A stretch of 64,000 nt of DNA from Sulfoacidibacillus thermotolerans (GCF_003144315.1 NZ_MPDK01000011.1:30660-94659), one strand, 5' to 3'. Positions 46,804 to 57,478 are shown, numbered from the stretch's first letter. Notes: generated by a model from the sequence alone, not told the origin. Program-made: numbers and translations.

Positions 46804-49056
46804 GTGGATTTCTATGCCCATACTAGAGAAGACGGTCAATTTCAAACGTTAAAAGATCATCTCGAAGGCGTAGCTGATCGAACCATGCGTTATGCTCATG
46901 TTTTTGGAGCGGGATATTTGGGGTATCTGGCAGGGATTCTACATGATATCGGTAAGTATTCATTTGAATTCCAAGAACGTATTCGTGGCACTCCGATTCG
47001 AGTAGACCATTCGACTGCCGGCGCGCAGTGGATAATGAATGAGCAAACGTGGCGCAATTATTTAGGCACAACCCATCTGGACCATTATCTAGCCAGACTA
47101 ATTGCGTATGCCATCGCTGGACATCACGGTGGGATTAAGAACCATGGAACGGTCGATGAAGAAGGTACGTTCAGTTACCGAATGGCAAAAAGAGATCTTT
47201 GCTCTTGGTCTTCAGCCTGGAGTGAAATTGAAATCGGAAAACAGGAATGGGAAGTGCATAAAAAAGCTCTTGTTCTCAAATGGAACAAAGAGAGTCCAGC
47301 ATGGAGTTATAGCTTTCTAGGCCGTATGCTCTTCTCATGTCTGGTTGATGCGGATTCAATTGATACGCGAGATTTCATAAACGGCGCTGATGTTGCATTG
47401 TCAAAAGAAATACAGCCGCCTTCCATGGCCGAATTACTTGACAGATTTAACAAATATATGTCAAGAAAACTAGAACAATCTATAAATACATTGATCAATC
47501 TGAGGCGTCGTCAAATCCTCTCTGTATGTGAACGTCAGGCAGAAAAAACGCCGAGGATATTTTCTTTAACTGTACCGACAGGGGGTGGAAAAACGTTATC
47601 TTCGATGGCTTTCGCTTTGCGGCATGCGGTTAAATACGGAAAACGGAGAATCATCTACGTCATTCCTTTTACAAGCATTATCGAACAAAACGCAGAACAA
47701 TTTCGTACCTCACTCGGACAAGACGCGGTTTTGGAACATCACAGCAATTTTAATTTCGATGAATATGAAGAGCTATATGGATTGAATGAAGTTCGTCGTT
47801 TAAAATTGAGCGTCGAAAATTGGGATGCACCTGTTGTCGTGACGACTTCCGTGCAATTTTTTGAATCACTGTTTTCGAGTCAACGAAGCCAATGCCGGAA
47901 GTTACATAATATTGTGGATGCCGTGATTATCCTTGACGAAGTGCAGAGTATTCCTAGAGGTTACATGAAGCCTTGTTTGCAAACTCTTGAAGAATTGGTT
48001 TCTTCTTATGGGTGTTCTGTCGTTCTCGCGACGGCGACTCAACCATCATGGAAAGGATTAGGCATTCAAGTCACTGAGATTATGGATGAACCTACACCTC
48101 AAGAACTCATGGCAGATTTTAAGCGGGCGGATGTTGTAGTACATGGTAGCAATACTGAGATCATTCCAGATTTGCAAATCGTAGATTGGATGGAGGAGTC
48201 TGGACAAGTTCTGTGTATTGTGAACACCCGCAAACACGCGAAGGTACTGTTTGATCAATTGGTCGAACGCAACTTGGAGGGGCTCTATCATCTGAGCGGT
48301 CGTCTCTGCGCAAAACATCGTTCCGATATTTTAAAAGAAGTTAGAGAAAGGTTGAGAAATCAATCTCACTGCAGATTAATATCGACTCAGTTGATCGAGG
48401 CTGGCGTAGACATTGATTTTCCGCTCGTATTACGGGCTTATGCGGGATTGGACGCGGTCGTTCAGGCGGCGGGCAGATGCAATCGGGAAGGACGTAGCAA
48501 ATCCGGGCTTGTGCGGGTATTTTATCCAGAGAAACATGGTATGCCATCGCAAGGCTGGCTAAAAGAGACGGCGACGGAAGCACAAAATACGCTGACGTAT
48601 TGCGAGGAACAACCCTTATCTTTATCGTGCATTCAAAACTATTTTGAGCGGATTCATGGCATTCGTGACGGTCGAATAGAGCAAATCACTGATTCAGAAG
48701 GGATCGTAAATCTTATAAAAAGTAAGAACTATAATTTTGAAATTCCTTATCAGGATATATCGGATCGTTTTAAAATGATCGATGGAAATATGCAGACGAT
48801 CGTAATCCCGTACGATTCCATTGCGGAAGAGTTGATCGCTCAACTTACGACGATCCCTAATCCAATGCGTCTCCTTCGTCGCTTGCAGACCTATACGGTG
48901 CAGATTTATAACTTCGAGTTTTTAGAATTCCAAAAGAATCGCTTGCTCATGAATATAGAAGGAATTTTTGTTCTTGCGGACAAATCCTACTATCATCCGC
49001 AGGCGGGACTACTGTCGGCGATCGATACGCCAGAGAATGAGATTCTTATATTTTAA
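46804..49056 (+). CDS. cas3: Cas3 HD nuclease-helicase (type I-C)
   Basis: 750 aa, GTG start about ten bases after GGGAG. N-terminal HD nuclease: AGILHDIGKYS (H47, D48) and AIAGHHGGI. SF2 helicase: Walker A TVPTGGGKTLSS near residue 260, Walker B VIILDEVQ, motif III ATATQPS and motif VI QAAGRCNREGR. It unwinds and degrades target DNA after Cascade binding. First gene of a complete cas3-5-8-7-4-1-2 operon. Confidence 0.95.
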   Translation: MDFYAHTREDGQFQTLKDHLEGVADRTMRYAHVFGAGYLGYLAGILHDIGKYSFEFQERIRGTPIRVDHSTAGAQWIMNEQTWRNYLGTTHLDHYLARLIAYAIAGHHGGIKNHGTVDEEGTFSYRMAKRDLCSWSSAWSEIEIGKQEWEVHKKALVLKWNKESPAWSYSFLGRMLFSCLVDADSIDTRDFINGADVALSKEIQPPSMAELLDRFNKYMSRKLEQSINTLINLRRRQILSVCERQAEKTPRIFSLTVPTGGGKTLSSMAFALRHAVKYGKRRIIYVIPFTSIIEQNAEQFRTSLGQDAVLEHHSNFNFDEYEELYGLNEVRRLKLSVENWDAPVVVTTSVQFFESLFSSQRSQCRKLHNIVDAVIILDEVQSIPRGYMKPCLQTLEELVSSYGCSVVLATATQPSWKGLGIQVTEIMDEPTPQELMADFKRADVVVHGSNTEIIPDLQIVDWMEESGQVLCIVNTRKHAKVLFDQLVERNLEGLYHLSGRLCAKHRSDILKEVRERLRNQSHCRLISTQLIEAGVDIDFPLVLRAYAGLDAVVQAAGRCNREGRSKSGLVRVFYPEKHGMPSQGWLKETATEAQNTLTYCEEQPLSLSCIQNYFERIHGIRDGRIEQITDSEGIVNLIKSKNYNFEIPYQDISDRFKMIDGNMQTIVIPYDSIAEELIAQLTTIPNPMRLLRRLQTYTVQIYNFEFLEFQKNRLLMNIEGIFVLADKSYYHPQAGLLSAIDTPENEILIF

Positions 49057-49074
49057 TTGAGGGAGAATGAGTCG

Positions 49075-49728
49075 ATGGGATATGGCATTAAATTGCGAGT
49101 TTGGGGAGAGTATGCATGTTTTACCCGTCCTGAGATGAAAGTGGAGCGAGTAAGTTATGACGTAATGACTCCATCTGCAGCACGCGGAATTTTCGAGGCA
49201 ATTCATTGGAAACCAGCTATTCGTTGGGTGATTGATCGCATCCATGTCCTAAACCCGATACGATTTGAAAATATCCGTCGTAATGAAGTCGAATCGAAAG
49301 CTTCGGGAAGAAAGAAGGTCATCTATGCGGCAGAAGAACGGCAGCAGCGTGCCTCCCTTGTATTGAAAAATGTGCAATATATCATCGAGGCGCACTTTGA
49401 GTTGACCGAGCAAAGTGGAGAGGAAGATACAGCGGAGAAGCACTATAACATTTTTCTGCGAAGAGCGAGGCAAGGTCAATGCTTTCATCGTCCTTACTTC
49501 GGAAATAGGGAATTTCCGGTGAATTTCGATCTGCTGGAAGAGGATGCTGAAATGATGAAATACAGTAATGTACACACCGGTGAGATCGATCTGGGCTATA
49601 TCCTGCTGGATCAGACTTATCATGTGAATGATGATGGAGAGACCGTGGAAGTGATCCCCCATTTCTTTCGCGCCCGAATGATAAATGGGGTCATTGAGGT
49701 TCCAAAATTGCAGGAGGTGAATAGATGA
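49075..49728 (+). CDS. cas5c: Cas5c (Cas5d) pre-crRNA processing RAMP
   Basis: 217 aa from ATG 49075 (GGGAG nine bases upstream). [19 protein letters not shown] and [19 protein letters not shown] are the Cas5d hallmarks; the protein replaces Cas6 in type I-C and cuts its repeats. Its stop overlaps the cas8c start (ATGA). Confidence 0.93.
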   Translation: MGYGIKLRVWGEYACFTRPEMKVERVSYDVMTPSAARGIFEAIHWKPAIRWVIDRIHVLNPIRFENIRRNEVESKASGRKKVIYAAEERQQRASLVLKNVQYIIEAHFELTEQSGEEDTAEKHYNIFLRRARQGQCFHRPYFGNREFPVNFDLLEEDAEMMKYSNVHTGEIDLGYILLDQTYHVNDDGETVEVIPHFFRARMINGVIEVPKLQEVNR

Positions 49729-51524
49729 TTTTACAGGCATTATATCGACATTATCAGTTGTTGCAAGAAAGAGAGGGCGACAGCATGCCGGGAGAAGAAT
49801 ACTCGGCTGCCGACGTGTCATTTGATGTTCATCTGAATGAAAATGGACAGATTGTAGCGATCATTCCGCATGTCAATGAAAAGGGGAAGATTGTTAAGCA
49901 AAAGCACATCGTTCCGAAGCAGGATAAGAGAACATCTGGAATAAAGCCCTATTTTTTGTGCGATAAGGCAGAGTATCTGTTTGGTTCTGCGATAGGGATG
50001 CGAGATGCATGTAGAGAAGCGATGAAGAGCCTATGGAAAGAGGTACTGATGGACTCAGGAACTGAATCTCTTGAAATTCATGCCTTGATGTCCTTTTTAA
50101 ATCTTGATAATGAACAGCTATCCGAACAAATTCAGCGCTTGGTTGATGGGAATGTGCTGGAATCATTAAAAAGTGGCGGTCTTTGTGTACTGAAATTTGT
50201 GCCTACAGGGAGGTTTTTGCACAGGGATCCTACGATTCAACGGGCTTGGGAAAATTACTATAGAAAATCATCGAGTGATTGCGAATCCGCAGATGAAGCG
50301 AAGCAAATCTGTTTAATTACCGGCGATCAAATACCGGTCAGCCAAATCGCCCGATTGCACCCAAGCATAAAAAATGTTGTCGGCGCGCAGTCATCCGGCG
50401 CTGCGATCGTTTCTTTCAATGTAGAATCGTTCTGTTCGTATGGGCACGAGCAGTCATATAATGCGCCTACTTCACAAAAATCTGCAGAAGCTTATGGGTT
50501 TGTGCTGAACAAGTTATTGGCCGATCCGAATCATAATGTGCGCATAAACGACACCACGGTTGTGTTCTGGGCTGATTCGTCTACCAAACGAGAGGAGGAT
50601 TGGTTGGTCAGCTTATTTCAAGATGTTCAGCAGGAAGCTGAAAATTCACCAATGGATGAAGAAAGTATGAGAACCCGTGTAAAAAGCGCAGTTCGGCATA
50701 TTCGGCAAGGACAAAAATTCAGCGATACGTTTCACGATTTAGATACAAACACAATGTTTTATGTATTGGGGCTATCCCCCAATAACGCGAGATTAGCAAT
50801 CCGCTTCTGGTATACCGGTACCTTGGGGGAGCTTGGGGAACGCGTATGGAGCCATTATCAAGATTTATCAATCATTGGATTAGATCGAAGCCCAACAATT
50901 AGAGAACTGCTGCGGGAAATTGCCGTCGGTCATGATTGGAGTAATATTCCTCCCAATATGGAGGGGCAAATGCTTCGTTCCATATTGTTGGATTTGCCAT
51001 ATTCACGGGCGGTTTTTGCACAGTTGATGAACCGGATTCGCGCAGAATCTGACGATCCCAAAAAAGGATTGTATAAAATCGGTGCAATCCGTGCCGCCAT
51101 GATTAAAGCCTATTTAATTCGTCAGCTTCGTGTAAACAAGAATACTTTGGAAGGGGAAATCACAATGGAAATAAACGAGCAGTTGCCTAGCGTACCTTAC
51201 CACTTGGGCAGGTTGTTTGCATGTCTGGAGAAGGCACAGGTAAGCGCGCAGGGGCAAGGACTAAACGCAACGATCCGCGATCGTTTCTGGGGGGCAGCCT
51301 CGGCGACACCGGCCAACGTGTTTCCGCGCCTGTTAAATTTGGCGCAACACCATATCGCAAAAGACGAGGAATGGGGAAGAGTCAATGACCAACGAATTCA
51401 GGAGGTGATGAACGCATTGCCACCGCAGTTCCCCAAACGTCTGTCTCTAGAAGAACAAGGAATGTTCGCACTGGGTTACTACCACCAAAGACAAGATTTG
51501 TATACCAAAAAATCGGACAAGTAA
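49725..51524 (+). CDS. cas8c: Cas8c large subunit (Csd1)
   Basis: 599 aa, overlapping the cas5c stop. Features of Csd1: [18 protein letters not shown]-type CxxTG ([19 protein letters not shown]), [16 protein letters not shown], and [17 protein letters not shown]. Cas8c recognises the PAM and holds the Cascade complex together. An internal small-subunit (Cas11c) translation start is known for some I-C cas8c genes; I cannot confirm one here. Confidence 0.93.
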   Translation: MILQALYRHYQLLQEREGDSMPGEEYSAADVSFDVHLNENGQIVAIIPHVNEKGKIVKQKHIVPKQDKRTSGIKPYFLCDKAEYLFGSAIGMRDACREAMKSLWKEVLMDSGTESLEIHALMSFLNLDNEQLSEQIQRLVDGNVLESLKSGGLCVLKFVPTGRFLHRDPTIQRAWENYYRKSSSDCESADEAKQICLITGDQIPVSQIARLHPSIKNVVGAQSSGAAIVSFNVESFCSYGHEQSYNAPTSQKSAEAYGFVLNKLLADPNHNVRINDTTVVFWADSSTKREEDWLVSLFQDVQQEAENSPMDEESMRTRVKSAVRHIRQGQKFSDTFHDLDTNTMFYVLGLSPNNARLAIRFWYTGTLGELGERVWSHYQDLSIIGLDRSPTIRELLREIAVGHDWSNIPPNMEGQMLRSILLDLPYSRAVFAQLMNRIRAESDDPKKGLYKIGAIRAAMIKAYLIRQLRVNKNTLEGEITMEINEQLPSVPYHLGRLFACLEKAQVSAQGQGLNATIRDRFWGAASATPANVFPRLLNLAQHHIAKDEEWGRVNDQRIQEVMNALPPQFPKRLSLEEQGMFALGYYHQRQDLYTKKSDK

Positions 51525-51554
51525 TTGAATGATCACGAAAAGAGGGATTTATTA

Positions 51555-52436
51555 ATGGGAGAAAAAATGGGTTTGTCAAAACGTTACGAATTTGTACTGT
51601 TGTTTGATGTTGAGAATGGAAATCCAAACGGCGATCCAGATGCAGGAAATATGCCACGCTTGGATGCAGAAACCGGGTGCGGTCTTGTGACCGACGTAAG
51701 CATCAAGCGCAAGGTGCGCAACTATGTCGAACTCGCGAAACAAGGCGAACCTTCGTATGATATTTACGTGAAAGAAGCGGCGGTGTTAAACAATTTAAAT
51801 AAAGAGGCGTTCGCCAATTATCCTGATATCGAATTAAAAGAAAAAAAACCGGACAAGATGGAAGCCAAGCACAAAAAAGATCAATTGATGCTCAGCCGTT
51901 GGATGTGTGACAAATATTACGACATCCGCGCATTTGGCGCCGTCATGACGACAGGAGTAAATTGCGGACAAGTCCGTGGTCCCGTTCAATTCAGTTTTGC
52001 AAAATCCATAGATCCGATCTCGCCGCAGGAAATCACTATCACACGGATGGCTGTCACCAATGAGCGGGATGCAGAAAAAGAGCGAACGATGGGCCGGAAA
52101 AGCATAGTTCCATATGGGCTTTATCGGATGGAAGGATTTGTTTCGGCACCGCTTGCAAATCAAACTAATTTTGGAGAAGAAGATCTGGAATTACTCTGGT
52201 CAGCGCTACTCAATATGTTTGATCATGACCGATCTGCTGCACGCGGCAAAATGGCGACGCAAAAGCTGATTATTTTTGAACATTCGACTGTTTTAGGTAA
52301 TGCGCCCGCCCATAAATTGTTTAATTTGGTCAAAGTAACGCGCAAATCCGGAGTCGATATCGCACGTTCTTTTGATGATTACGAAATGCTGATCGGAGAA
52401 GCTCCACAGGGAGTTACGATCATCGAAAGGCTATAG
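51555..52436 (+). CDS. cas7c: Cas7c backbone subunit (Csd2)
   Basis: 293 aa from ATG 51555 (AGAGGG eight bases upstream). [20 protein letters not shown] at the N-terminus is the Cas7/Csd2 signature, with [11 protein letters not shown] and a late [14 protein letters not shown]. It forms the crRNA-bound filament of Cascade. Confidence 0.95.
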   Translation: MGEKMGLSKRYEFVLLFDVENGNPNGDPDAGNMPRLDAETGCGLVTDVSIKRKVRNYVELAKQGEPSYDIYVKEAAVLNNLNKEAFANYPDIELKEKKPDKMEAKHKKDQLMLSRWMCDKYYDIRAFGAVMTTGVNCGQVRGPVQFSFAKSIDPISPQEITITRMAVTNERDAEKERTMGRKSIVPYGLYRMEGFVSAPLANQTNFGEEDLELLWSALLNMFDHDRSAARGKMATQKLIIFEHSTVLGNAPAHKLFNLVKVTRKSGVDIARSFDDYEMLIGEAPQGVTIIERL

Positions 52437-52437
52437 T

Positions 52438-53145
52438 ATGCCAGTGGCACTGGATAGAGAAGAAGACGATTATCTGATGATATCAGGTATTCAGCACTTT
52501 GCCTTTTGTCAACGGCAGTGGGCTCTTATCCACATCGAACAGCAGTGGCAGGAGAATGTTCTGACCACGCAAGGCAAGCATGTTCACGAACGTGTTGACG
52601 ATGATCGTTTTGACGAAACAAGAGGCGATTTGAGAATTGTTCGCGCCATGCCGATTTTGTCTGAGAGACTTAAACTTCGCGGTATCGCCGATATGGTGGA
52701 ATTCAGGCGCGTGAGTCAAAGAAATTCCGAGTCGGTTGTATTGGAAGGACGGGAAGGTTTATGGACAGTCGTTCCGATTGAATATAAAAGAGGGAAACCG
52801 AAGACCGACGATCGCGACATCGTCCAATTATGCGCTCAGGCCTTATGTTTAGAAGAAATGCTAAATGTCTACATACCAGTCGGGATCATCTACTACTCCG
52901 AAATCCGGAAAAGAGAAAAGATTGAACTTACGGCTGAGTATCGACAAAGAGTCGAGGAACTTGTAGTGATGATGCGTCGTTATTATGACGACGCGATTAC
53001 GCCTAGAGCAATCTATAAGCAACATTGCAAACAATGTTCGCTAGTAGAAATTTGCCAACCGAAGTTGAGTTCAGCCGGTGCCAAATCAGCCGCTAAATAT
53101 ATCGAGCTCTATTTAGGAGGCAGAGAAGGATCAGACGGTTATTAA
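52438..53145 (+). CDS. cas4: Cas4 nuclease (RecB family)
   Basis: 235 aa. ISGIQHFAFCQRQWALIH carries the first cysteine; IEYKRGKPK is the RecB motif; the C-terminal CKQCSLVEIC gives three more cysteines for an iron-sulfur cluster. Cas4 trims prespacers and helps choose PAM-adjacent spacers. It overlaps the inferred start of cas1. Confidence 0.93.
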   Translation: MPVALDREEDDYLMISGIQHFAFCQRQWALIHIEQQWQENVLTTQGKHVHERVDDDRFDETRGDLRIVRAMPILSERLKLRGIADMVEFRRVSQRNSESVVLEGREGLWTVVPIEYKRGKPKTDDRDIVQLCAQALCLEEMLNVYIPVGIIYYSEIRKREKIELTAEYRQRVEELVVMMRRYYDDAITPRAIYKQHCKQCSLVEICQPKLSSAGAKSAAKYIELYLGGREGSDGY

Positions 53146-54161
53146 ATACACTATATGTAACATTGCCTGACTCTTATATAAGCGCCAAGGGCGATACATT
53201 GGTTGTGCGCGCAAATGGGAGTAAGGAGCTACAGGTACCGATACTGAATCTGGAATCTGTTATCGTGTTTGGATATAAAGGGGTAAGTCCAGAGGCGATG
53301 AGCCTTTGTATTGAAAATAACGTTTCTCTTGTCTTCCTGACGCCAAACGGTCAGTTTAAGGCGCGAGTAACAGGGGAAACAAAAGGGAACGTGCATCTAA
53401 GGCGTACGCAATACCGTTGGAGTGACAATGAGGATAAAACACTCATGTTGTCTCAGCGGTTTCTATACGCCAAGATTGTCAATGCCAAGACATCGATTCA
53501 GCGCACACTGCGGGATCATCCAGATCGAGTAAACAAGGAGCGTCTTGAATCTGTAATTACAACGCTGGACCGGCAATTAAGAGAAGTAAAAAACAGCAGG
53601 ACAATGGATCAATTGAGAGGGGTTGAAGGTCTTGCAGCACGTCAGTATTTTTCAATTATTTCAGAGCAAGTGCTGGTCAGCAAAGAATGTTTTCTTTTTA
53701 ATGGTAGAACAAAGAGGCCGCCAACTGATCGATTAAATGCTTTATTATCATTTCTTTACACATTACTGGCTAACGACGTCACTCATGCGATTGAATCCGT
53801 GGGGTTAGATGCTCAAATTGGTTTTTTGCATCGAGAGCGTTCAGGAAGAAACAGCTTAGCGTTAGATCTCATGGAAGAATTTAGGGTTTATTTAGCGGAT
53901 CGCACAGCATTAACGCTAATTAATCGCCAGCAGGTTACTCCCGAAGAATTCATTCAAAAAGAATCGGGAGCTATCTTCATGAAAGATGACACCCGAAAAA
54001 CTGTGTTGACAGAGTGGCAGCAACGTAAAAGAGATGAGATCCGTCACCCATTCTTGGATGAGAAAATACCAGTAGGTTTATTGCCCTACGCACAAGCAAT
54101 GCTATTGGCACGGTATATGCGGGGCGATTTGGATGACTATCCTCCATTCTTCTGGAAGTAG
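53130..54161 (+). CDS. cas1: Cas1 integrase, apparently with a non-standard ATC start
   Basis: Homology to I-C Cas1 begins RRLLNTLYVTLPDSYIS; upstream of it the only spaced codon is ATC at 53130, nine bases after AGGAGG (53115-53120). The first ordinary start is TTG 53163, which would delete about 11 conserved residues. Later motifs are intact: VEGLAARQYFS (catalytic Glu), DAQIGFLHRERSGRNSLALD (catalytic His) and the final acidic segment LMEEFR. With ATC the product is 343 aa. Cas1 with Cas2 inserts new spacers; this is the only cas1 in the window. Confidence 0.9.
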   Translation: MRRLLNTLYVTLPDSYISAKGDTLVVRANGSKELQVPILNLESVIVFGYKGVSPEAMSLCIENNVSLVFLTPNGQFKARVTGETKGNVHLRRTQYRWSDNEDKTLMLSQRFLYAKIVNAKTSIQRTLRDHPDRVNKERLESVITTLDRQLREVKNSRTMDQLRGVEGLAARQYFSIISEQVLVSKECFLFNGRTKRPPTDRLNALLSFLYTLLANDVTHAIESVGLDAQIGFLHRERSGRNSLALDLMEEFRVYLADRTALTLINRQQVTPEEFIQKESGAIFMKDDTRKTVLTEWQQRKRDEIRHPFLDEKIPVGLLPYAQAMLLARYMRGDLDDYPPFFWK

Positions 54162-54176
54162 CAGGTGATACTTATT

Positions 54177-54467
54177 ATGATGGTGCTCATTACTTATGAT
54201 GTAAGCACAAAGACCACTGCAGGTCAACGGAGATTGCGAGAAGTAGCCAAGTTGTGTGAAAATTACGGCCAACGTGTGCAAAATTCGGTTTTTGAATGCT
54301 TGTTAGATCCAAGTCAGTTCGCAGAATTTAAGCATGTACTAGAAAAAAATATCGATCCGACTACGGACAGTTTGCGGTATTATCATCTGGGTTCAAAGTG
54401 GAAAGGAAAAGTAGAACATGTTGGCGCAAGACAATCCTATGATCCCGAGGGGCTTCTTATGATTTGA
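54177..54467 (+). CDS. cas2: Cas2
   Basis: 96 aa from ATG 54177 (AGGTG upstream; an upstream GTG adds four residues). MMVLITYDVSTKT is the Cas2 core with the conserved aspartate; YGQRVQNSVFECLLD and LRYYHLGSKW follow. It ends 171 bp before the first I-C repeat, so the leader follows immediately. Confidence 0.95.
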   Translation: MMVLITYDVSTKTTAGQRRLREVAKLCENYGQRVQNSVFECLLDPSQFAEFKHVLEKNIDPTTDSLRYYHLGSKWKGKVEHVGARQSYDPEGLLMI

Positions 54468-54638
54468 TGTGCGCGAATCTCAAGTGCACATTGAATTTAT
54501 GGGGGGTTCGCATGCATGACCCTGCTTGGGATATCAATACTTTGAGTTTAGAATAAATGTATTTCTTTTTTCAATTTAGGTCGGTTCGCGGAAACTGTTT
54601 GAAGAACTCAGGCGAATCAAGGGTTTATAATAAGTACA
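54468..54638 (+). promoter_or_regulatory. Leader of the type I-C array
   Basis: AT-rich leader between cas2 and the first repeat. It contains GCGAA (54473-54477), 27 bases, GGTTCGC (54505-54511), 71 bases, GGTTCGC (54583-54589), 49 bases, repeat 1, a layout nearly identical to the type III leaders. TATAAT (54626-54631) lies just before the first repeat; no clear -35 at 17 bp. Confidence 0.8.
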
Positions 54639-55592
54639 GTCGCCCGCCGTGCGCGGGCGTGGATTGAAACCTCCCACATTGGGTGTGCCTTGAAAAGTCA
54701 AACGTCGCCCGCCGTGCGCGGGCGTGGATTGAAACACTCAGATGGCGTAGCTATTTTATCTACACGTGGTCGCCCGCCGTGCGCGGGCGTGGATTGAAAC
54801 TTTTAACAACTCAGTCATCATTGGACGGTGACGTCGCCCGCCGTGCGCGGGCGTGGATTGAAACACCCATTGCGGATCTGTTGGCATACGCAGATTCGGT
54901 CGCCCGCCGTGCGCGGGCGTGGATTGAAACTAGTTCTCGACCCACTAGCCATTCGGACAGTATATCAAGTCGCCCGCCGTGCGCGGGCGTGGATTGAAAC
55001 TGAACCGACACATCCACATCTGCACCAAAACCAAGTCGTCGCCCGCCGTGCGCGGGCGTGGATTGAAACGATTCAAAATAAAGTGGATGCACACGTGAAA
55101 GTTGTCGCCCGCCGTGCGCGGGCGTGGATTGAAACCCCTTGTTTTATCAAATCAAACTTGTATAAATTTACGTCGCCCGCCGTGCGCGGGCGTGGATTGA
55201 AACAAAAGCATCGACTCGAATATGCAAATTACGAATTTGTCGCCCGCCGTGCGCGGGCGTGGATTGAAACATATTCAGCGGTCAGGAAAGCACGATTAAA
55301 GGTCCAGTCGCCCGCCGTGCGCGGGCGTGGATTGAAACAACAAGCGAACACGACCTATACGATTGGGTTGCGTCGCCCGCCGTGCGCGGGCGTGGATTGA
55401 AACAATCAATCTCAACACCTCTCGATTCGAGCGCATCGTCGCCCGCCGTGCGCGGGCGTGGATTGAAACTGCCTGTGCTGATTTTAACACTTGATACTCT
55501 TGTGTGTCGCACGCCGTGCGCGGGCGTGGATTGAAACTACAGGGCGAGCAATCCAGCATGTAGTCCGTTTGGTCGCCCGCCGTGCGTGGGTG
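54639..55592 (+). CRISPR. Type I-C array: 15 repeats (last one broken), 14 spacers
   Basis: 32-bp repeats begin GTCGCCCGCCGTGCG and end GTGGATTGAAAC; starts at 54639, 54704, 54769, 54833, 54899, 54969, 55038, 55104, 55172, 55239, 55307, 55372, 55438, 55506 and 55572. Spacers are 32-38 bp. Repeat 14 has one change (A for C at 55510) and repeat 15 keeps only its first 21 bases before the IS21-like sequence. Degeneration at the right end matches a leader at the left. The palindrome GCCCGC/GCGGGC gives the processing hairpin. Confidence 0.98.
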
Positions 55593-55665
55593 TTTTTTGC
55601 AAGTGAAAAATGCAGAGAATGGCGGCCAATTTATGCATAGCACTGCCAACGTTAATTACTGAATA

Positions 55666-56081
55666 TTAAGACGACATACTAGATAATGCATGGCGTAATC
55701 GAAAGCTTTCGCCTGTAAAGGCGAGGATATGTGCATGATGCACCAGTCGATCGATTAACGCAGCCGTCAAGCGATTGTCACCAAACACGGTATTCCATTG
55801 TCCAAATTCTAGATTGGACGTCACCATCACGCTACGTTATTCATAGCAGGTAGAAATGACATGAAACAACAGCTCGGCACCTGTTTGGTGAAACGGTACG
55901 AACCCGACCTCATCCAAGATCAACAGATCACAACTGGTGATCTCCTTTTGAAACCTCGCCAACGTGCCTGCCTGATGCTTTTCTTGCAAGAGCGCCACCA
56001 GATCCGGCACCCGAAAGAATCGAACCGTGTGCCCCCGTCGGCAAGCCTCCACCCCGAGAGCTAATGACAAATGCGATTTAC
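55666..56081 (-). pseudogene. IstB helper ATPase, C-terminal part, with nonsense codon
   Basis: After the insertion the minus strand continues GKSHLSLALGVEACRRG, DLLILDEVGFVPF (Walker B), then TCYE, a TAA stop, and SVMVTSNLEFGQWN and DRLVHHAHILAFTGESFR to the true end at 55666. Thus a stop codon interrupts the frame besides the inserted element. Other half at 59555-59866. Confidence 0.85.
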
Positions 56082-56107
56082 CGTTATCGCAATTTTTCCA
56101 TAACGGT

Positions 56108-56137
56108 AATTATCGAAAGAATTCGGTTATGGAAAGA
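56108..56137 (+). repeat. Left 30-bp inverted repeat of the RIT element
   Basis: Begins AATTATCGAAAGAATTCGG and ends TTATGGAAAGA; perfect reverse complement of 59525-59554. The inner TTATGGAAAGA arm recurs inverted at 56181-56191. Confidence 0.9.
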
Positions 56138-56236
56138 AATCAGCGTACATCCCGATAGCATCAATGAATGTACATTGATTTCTTTCCATAACACCTCACA
56201 ATGGACAATGAAATCATGTTCATTGGAGGGGTAGCC

Positions 56237-57478
56237 ATGGAAACAAGAAAACCGATCGAGGTGCTCGCGGCGGAGGTCATCGAAGCACTCAAGCAACTGA
56301 ATTACGCATACAACACCGTATGTGGCATCCGAGCTTCATTCAACCGGATTTGTGCATTTGCACGAGACCGAAATGAACGATATTTTTCGGAAGAACTCGG
56401 ACAGGCGTATTTGAGAAACAAATACGGCTGTACAACGGATTACTATCTTGAACCGTTTCCCCGAAACGCCAAGCAAGCCATTCGTTCCGTCCGGCTTTTA
56501 GGCGATTACCAGCTCCATAGGGTCGTCATTCGCAGAATCGTAAAGAAAAAGGGCTATGTGAAGCCGCCTCAGTTTGAAGAAATGTTAACCGCATACGAAA
56601 AGGAATGCGAGGCCAATGAATACTCTTTGCGCGGCATGCGTAGCCGTCTTCAGCGATTATTCTTTTTTGTAGATTATCTGGCACTGCGTAACGTCATGAA
56701 TGTTGGCGACATCACGCCGGACATCATTTCGGATTACGTGATCAGCATTTGCCCCAGGCACGAAAAAAGCATTGCTGCTATTCTGACTACGCTTAGAGTA
56801 TTCTTGAGGTTTCTCTATCTGCACGGATACACCGAAACGGATTTGTCCCTCGCTGTTCCGAAGCCAACCCGATACCGTTACCCTGCTATTCCTTCTACAT
56901 GGGAACCTTCCGAGGTTAAACGTATGCTGGATGCCGTTGATCGGGGAAGCCCGCGGGGGAAGAGAGATTATGCCATCCTTCTTCTTGTTGCGAAGCTGGG
57001 TATGCGGGTCGGCGACATCAAAGCCTTGAAACTCTCGCATTTGAACTGGGAAACCAAAACGATAACCATTGTGCAAGAAAAAACAAAGGTCGAAGTGACC
57101 TATCCCATTCTGCACGATGTCGGCTGGGCGCTCATCGATTATCTTCAGCATGCCCGACCGGTATGTGAATCGCCTTATGTGTTTGTACGTCTGAACGCCC
57201 CTTTTGAGGCTTTCGGTGAGAATGCCAATCTTCATACCATCATGACTCACTATATTCGCCTTGCCGGCATTACCGTTCCCCGTGGAAAACGACACGGGCT
57301 GCATTCGCTACGACACTCGCTGGCAAGTGTCCTATTGGAACAGGGAGCATCTCTTGCGGTCATTTCTGAAATCTTGGGCCATGTGGATTCCAAGTCGACT
57401 TCGGTCTATCTGCATACGGATCTGAACGGATTAAAGTCCTGTGCACTCGACCCGGAGGAGGTGTTTCGGAATGCCTGA
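56237..57478 (+). CDS. RIT tyrosine recombinase A
   Basis: 413 aa from ATG 56237 (GGAGGGG six bases upstream). N-terminal SAM-like/core-binding part, then the catalytic domain: arginine in KLGMRVGDIKAL, HGLHSLRHSLASVL, LGHVDSKSTSVYLH with the nucleophilic tyrosine. The reading frame is intact. Stop overlaps the start of the second recombinase (ATGCCTGA). Confidence 0.9.
   Translation: METRKPIEVLAAEVIEALKQLNYAYNTVCGIRASFNRICAFARDRNERYFSEELGQAYLRNKYGCTTDYYLEPFPRNAKQAIRSVRLLGDYQLHRVVIRRIVKKKGYVKPPQFEEMLTAYEKECEANEYSLRGMRSRLQRLFFFVDYLALRNVMNVGDITPDIISDYVISICPRHEKSIAAILTTLRVFLRFLYLHGYTETDLSLAVPKPTRYRYPAIPSTWEPSEVKRMLDAVDRGSPRGKRDYAILLLVAKLGMRVGDIKALKLSHLNWETKTITIVQEKTKVEVTYPILHDVGWALIDYLQHARPVCESPYVFVRLNAPFEAFGENANLHTIMTHYIRLAGITVPRGKRHGLHSLRHSLASVLLEQGASLAVISEILGHVDSKSTSVYLHTDLNGLKSCALDPEEVFRNA

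Noticed and set aside
54683..55512. Several open frames across the I-C array on both strands
   Set aside because: They translate the repeats (recurring RRARAWIET or HARARRAT peptides) and are produced by the repeat sequence, not genes.
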